Source of the DNA: Morella rubra
Taxonomy: Eukaryota > Streptophyta > Magnoliopsida > Fagales > Myricaceae
NCBI GenBank assembly: GCA_003952965.2
Contig: CM025850.1
Span: 24,864,252-24,928,251 of the forward strand
DNA length: 64,000 bases
Direction of reading: 5' to 3'
Shown one piece after another: positions 60,501 through 64,000 of this stretch. The notes below the pieces were generated by a model. It saw only the letters and a program-made list of their open reading frames with translations, made no database searches and was not told where the DNA came from. The translations under genes were made by a program, and so were the position numbers. Each line of letters starts with the position of its first letter. Position 1 is the stretch's first letter.

Positions 60501-62191
60501 TCAATAATGCGAGAAGAGGAATGCCCTAAACGGGCATGCCATAAAATAAAAGAAGCTCGTATGCTTTTATTGTGAAGAGAGGCAAGAAAAGCTTTGTGGC
60601 CATGGTCAAGAACATAGAGGCCATTAGCCTGTCTGCCGGTGCCTAATATCTTGACCATGTGAAGGTCCTGTATAGTGAAGCTAGAGGAAGTAAAAAGAAC
60701 AGAACAATTATTATCATCAGTTAATTTGCTAATCAAAGGAAGATTCTTAGTAATTTGAGGAACATCAAGAACATCTAGAAATGAAAGAGAGCTAGAAGCA
60801 GAAGAGTGAGAAAAAGAACCAGTGTGGGTGATAGCAAGTGTGTCCCCATTGCCAACAACAACCTTGTCTGAACCAGTGTAAGGAGTGGAAACCTCAAGAG
60901 GAGCAGTGGTATTGGTCATGTGAGAGGAGGCACCACTATTAGTGTACCAAGCAGAATCATAATTGTCTTGAAGGGTACAAGAGGTGAAGGCCTCAGCAAG
61001 ATGGGCTGAGGGGTCAGAAGGAACATAACGATCCCAGCAAACTGCCGACATGACCTGTTTTGCCGCAAATTTGACAAACAGGACGAAAGGAGGGATTAGG
61101 AAAAGAGGCAGCATGAGATCCAGAACTACGAGTATGACCCTGACCATCACGCCCTCCACGAGGAGGCCGACCACCTCTATAACCAGAACGACCACCCCGA
61201 TGAACGGTGAAAGCAGCAACATGAGTAGGAGAAGAGTCAAAAGATTTCATGAACAGTTCATGACTCTGGGCTTTGGGAACCACGTCTTTAAAATATGGAA
61301 TATGAGATTGAGACATAATAGTGGTGCTGAAAGAAGCAAACTCGTAGCCCAAGCCACGCAAAAACCAGTGCACTTTGTCAGTATCATCAACAACGCGACC
61401 CATAGTAGAAAGTTGATAACAAATGCCTTTGAAAGCTCGAGCATATTCGTTGACACTCCGCGTGCCCTTCTTCATGAGTTGAAGATCATCTTTGAGTCGA
61501 AGTTCCCTTGTTTTTGACTTATGAGAAAAAAAGGATTCAAGAGTAGTCCAGGACTTGTGAGCGGAAGAAGAGCCCAAGACTTCACTCATGGCCTCTTTAG
61601 TAAGACTGGAATATAATAGGCTGAGGATCAACTGATCCGTTTGCTGCCATGTAGCAAAGGCAGGATTTGGCACTTTCTTGTTGTCTTTATCGAGGATTGT
61701 GGTAGAAGGTGCTGGGTGGGTGCCATCAATATAGCCCAACAGATTTTGGCTAGAAAGCAAGGGGATGAATTGACTATGCCAAAGCAAATAATTGGAGGAA
61801 GACAACTTGAGAGAGACCATGTGAACCATGGTGTTGAAAGGAAGCAGAGAAAAAGAGGAGAGGGAGTCCTTGGACTCCATGGCCAAAGAGAAAAGGAGGT
61901 GAATCCTTAGATGGCTTCTAATACCATGACAATATTTGAAAAAGGGACAAAATAACAACTGAATTCTTCCCAGCTTAAGTATTGCGTGGGATATAAGATT
62001 CGTATATATATAGAAAGGATTACAACGGTCATAATGGTTTACAAGGAAATATAAATCAACGTAATAATTAGAAATAAGAACGTTAGACTCTGGCCATATT
62101 TGCATTGTTTGACTGCAAAAGCTTGCCTTTGTTAGCACTTGTAGAATCCGACTGTGATTGAGAGTGCTTGATTGTGACAGCACTATTATCA
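57501..62191 (-). mobile_element. Ty1/copia element with both LTRs, fairly young, inactive
   Basis: The LTRs are at 57501-57761 and 61927-62191 (5' LTR on the right). They differ by about nine substitutions and a few small gaps by my count (about 3.5%), which points to an age of roughly one to a few million years depending on rate. A primer site (TGGTATTAGAAGCC, tRNA-iMet type) is next to the right LTR and a G-rich purine tract is next to the left one. Parts in order on the minus strand: gag with UBN2-type region (about 61900-61100), a CCHC knuckle (CQICGKTGH), protease (YTNSGASSHMTN), integrase (about 60600-59760), a Pro/Ser-rich linker, reverse transcriptase ([30 protein letters not shown]) and RNase H ([22 protein letters not shown]) to about 57780. 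The reading frame is broken about five times, so it is a fossil. No convincing target duplication is seen. Confidence 0.95.
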
Positions 62192-62366
62192 ACCACACCA
62201 CCATTCCTCAATAGTTGTGGAAAGAGCAGCCAAACGCAGGTTGCCACCACAAAACCCATCGTCAACAACCGTGAGACCTCTTGGTGCAACTGCCACTTGT
62301 GGGTAACTGCATTCTTCACCAAAACCTCTACCAATGCGGTTGAACTGGTGGCGATTAACCGGTCAT

Positions 62367-62368
<2 letters not shown>

Positions 62369-62420
<52 letters not shown>

Positions 62421-62452
62421 GTGAGAGAGAGAGAGAGAGGTGAGAGAGAGAG
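62369..62452. repeat. (GA)n microsatellite
   Basis: About 24 uninterrupted GA units, then imperfect ones. Confidence 0.95.
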
Positions 62453-62814
62453 GGAGAATGGTAGGGAAGGAATAAGGATAGAGAAAACTTCCTAAATGAA
62501 ATGTTTAAAAATTATCTACTTTAAAAATCTTCTAGAATCTTAGTGCTAAACTAGCTCATATCTTTCTAAATATATTAGGATCAATTACTAAATAAAAAGT
62601 TCAGATTTTCAAATTATCAATTACAAAAAATGCATGTTAATAAGTGTCCAAATATATTATGATCAATTATGAAATAAAAAGCTCATTAAATTTGACGAAA
62701 TAAAATTCTCATTAATGATTTTCCAAATAGATCAATTAGGAAATAAAATATTTTAAATGCAAATTAAGAGAGAGAATTTTTGAATTTGAATTCTCGCCAC
62801 TCTCTCTTTAAAAG

Positions 62815-63380
62815 CAAATTAGGAATTAAAATCCAAATTAAGAGAGAAATTTTTAGGTGAGTTTTCAATTCAAAATTAATTTTGTTGAGTTGTTGTTTGA
62901 ATTTGAATTTGACTCTAGATGCAAATTAGGGAATTGTTAATTTGTTGAAGTGATAGGGTGAGAATTTTTAGGAATCATGCTTATCTCTCTATTCTCCTCT
63001 CTCTCTCTCTCTCTCTCCCACTACCCCTCTCTCTCTCTACCCCTCTCTTGCACTCTCCCTCTCCTCATCTCTCTCTCACCTCTCTTTAAATGAAAATTAA
63101 GAATTGAAATGAAAATTAAGAGAGAGAATGTCTAGGTGAGTTTTAAAATCAAAATTACTTTTGTTGAGTTGTTTGAATTTGAATTTGACTTTAGATGTAA
63201 ATTAGAGAATTGTTAATTTGTTAGAGTGATAGGGAGAGAATTTTTAAGGAATCATGCTTATTTTTCTATTTTCCTCCCCCTCCCTCTCTCTCTCTCACTC
63301 CCCCCTCTCTTATCTCTCTCTCTCTCTCTCTCTCCCTCTCTCTTCTCTATCTCCCTCTCTCTTTCTCTCTCTCTCTCCTG
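62815..63380. repeat. Tandem duplication ~279 bp, each copy ending in a CT tract
   Basis: Copies at about 62815-63093 and 63094-63380 share AGGTGAGTTTT, TTTGAATTTGAATTTGACT, GAATTGTTAATTTGTT, TGATAGGG and GGAATCATGCTTAT in order. Each ends in a long CT-rich tract (62997-63070 and 63272-63380). The copies differ moderately. Confidence 0.8.
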
Positions 63381-63532
63381 ACTTTTATTTAAAAAAAGAC
63401 GGTGGTGGTGGTGAACCGCCCAACGGTTGGCTATTTTACTACCACTGCAAACCGGCCCCGCAACGGTGACCGGTGCCAGTTAACCAACTATACCAATGAT
63501 CAGCCCTAGAAAATAAGCTAGCCACTGGTTCT

Positions 63533-63571
63533 TGTGTGTGTATGTGTGTGTGTATATATATATATATATAT
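63533..63571. repeat. (TG)n(TA)n microsatellite
   Basis: TG units run into about nine TA units. Confidence 0.85.
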
Positions 63572-63765
63572 GTAGGCATACGGGCATTTTAGAAGTGGTC
63601 ACGGATGTTTGAAAAGACGTGTGAATCACGACCCAAAAATTACGTAACGTGGGACGTAACCCATGGAACGAGACAAACGAAGGATGCCACCCGAGAGGAT
63701 CAGTAGCGACAGTAAAGCATATTTCTTCATATGTATATATTGGTACATCACAAACAATGTCCCTG

Positions 63766-64000
63766 AATTGAAGCCCAAGTAGTCCTAAAGGTCAAAGTTT
63801 TGGGGCGCTTTCCAATGTTTGGTGTGACCCATTGGCGCAAGGAGGGACGTTTGCAAGATCACATTATACCTTCTCAATTCGGTGTCTTGACATCACAACA
63901 TGGTTTGTTAAAGGTTTATCAATTAACTATTTTTTAAAAACATAAAAATAATGTAAAGTTTAAAAATCAAATAAAAAAACTTGGGGAGCTGCAAGCCACC
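63766..64000. repeat. Third copy of the 53228/54137 repeat family, cut by window end
   Basis: It matches 54116-54358 in the same orientation, including the part beyond the inverted-repeat arm (AACTATTTTTTAAAAACATA, CTTGGGGAGCTGCAAGCCAC). It continues past the window end. Confidence 0.85.

Noticed and set aside
63254-63469. Ser/Leu/Pro-rich 71-residue open frame
   Set aside because: Translation of a CT microsatellite.

Overview
The window is nuclear DNA from a flowering plant, most likely a woody eudicot. It is AT-rich, the genes are broken by many short GT-AG introns, and it carries copia elements, 5'-truncated LINEs, tRNA-derived SINEs, MITEs and a Pack-MULE. The genes have clear plant family members: a p23/CS-domain HSP90 co-chaperone, a DUF639 membrane protein, a FIP2-type BTB/pentapeptide protein and a small secreted His/Gly-rich peptide. 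No species can be named from sequence alone.

Layout. 1-2636: a 1660-bp tandem duplication around the decayed 3' part of a Myb/SANT-like gene. 5436-10775: a head-to-tail array of seven copia LTRs separated by very short internal segments. 11547-12855: a hAT-type MITE, a hAT transposase N-terminal remnant and a second MITE. 14302-20454: the p23 gene (+), with two 5'-truncated LINEs in its introns. 21163-22681: a Pack-MULE carrying a piece of shikimate dehydrogenase with its intron. 23313-28677: a DUF639 gene (-) with ten exons that join into one 690-residue frame. 28678-29074: a 397-bp divergent promoter. 29075-36104: the FIP2-like gene (+), with two alternative copies of exon 2 and no convincing 3' end. 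29756-31620: a strange mosaic of nearby sequence inside the FIP2 locus. 36105-48000: about 12 kb with almost nothing recognisable. 48000-51350: a heavily decayed copia fossil (+). 53068-54978: a poly(T)-only insertion, an inverted repeat and SINEs. 55591-56200: the His/Gly-rich peptide gene (+). 57501-62191: a fairly young copia element (-) with both LTRs. 62192-64000: GA/CT microsatellites, a tandem duplication and a further copy of the inverted-repeat family.

The host genes do not form a pathway. The DUF639 and FIP2 genes are linked only by their shared promoter. The strongest signals for follow-up are the compact copia array, the Pack-MULE with its captured intron, the indel-only duplications (1-2331 and 26991-31620), which may be an assembly product, the duplicated FIP2 exon 2, and an extra base or shifted splice site at the start of the p23 domain.
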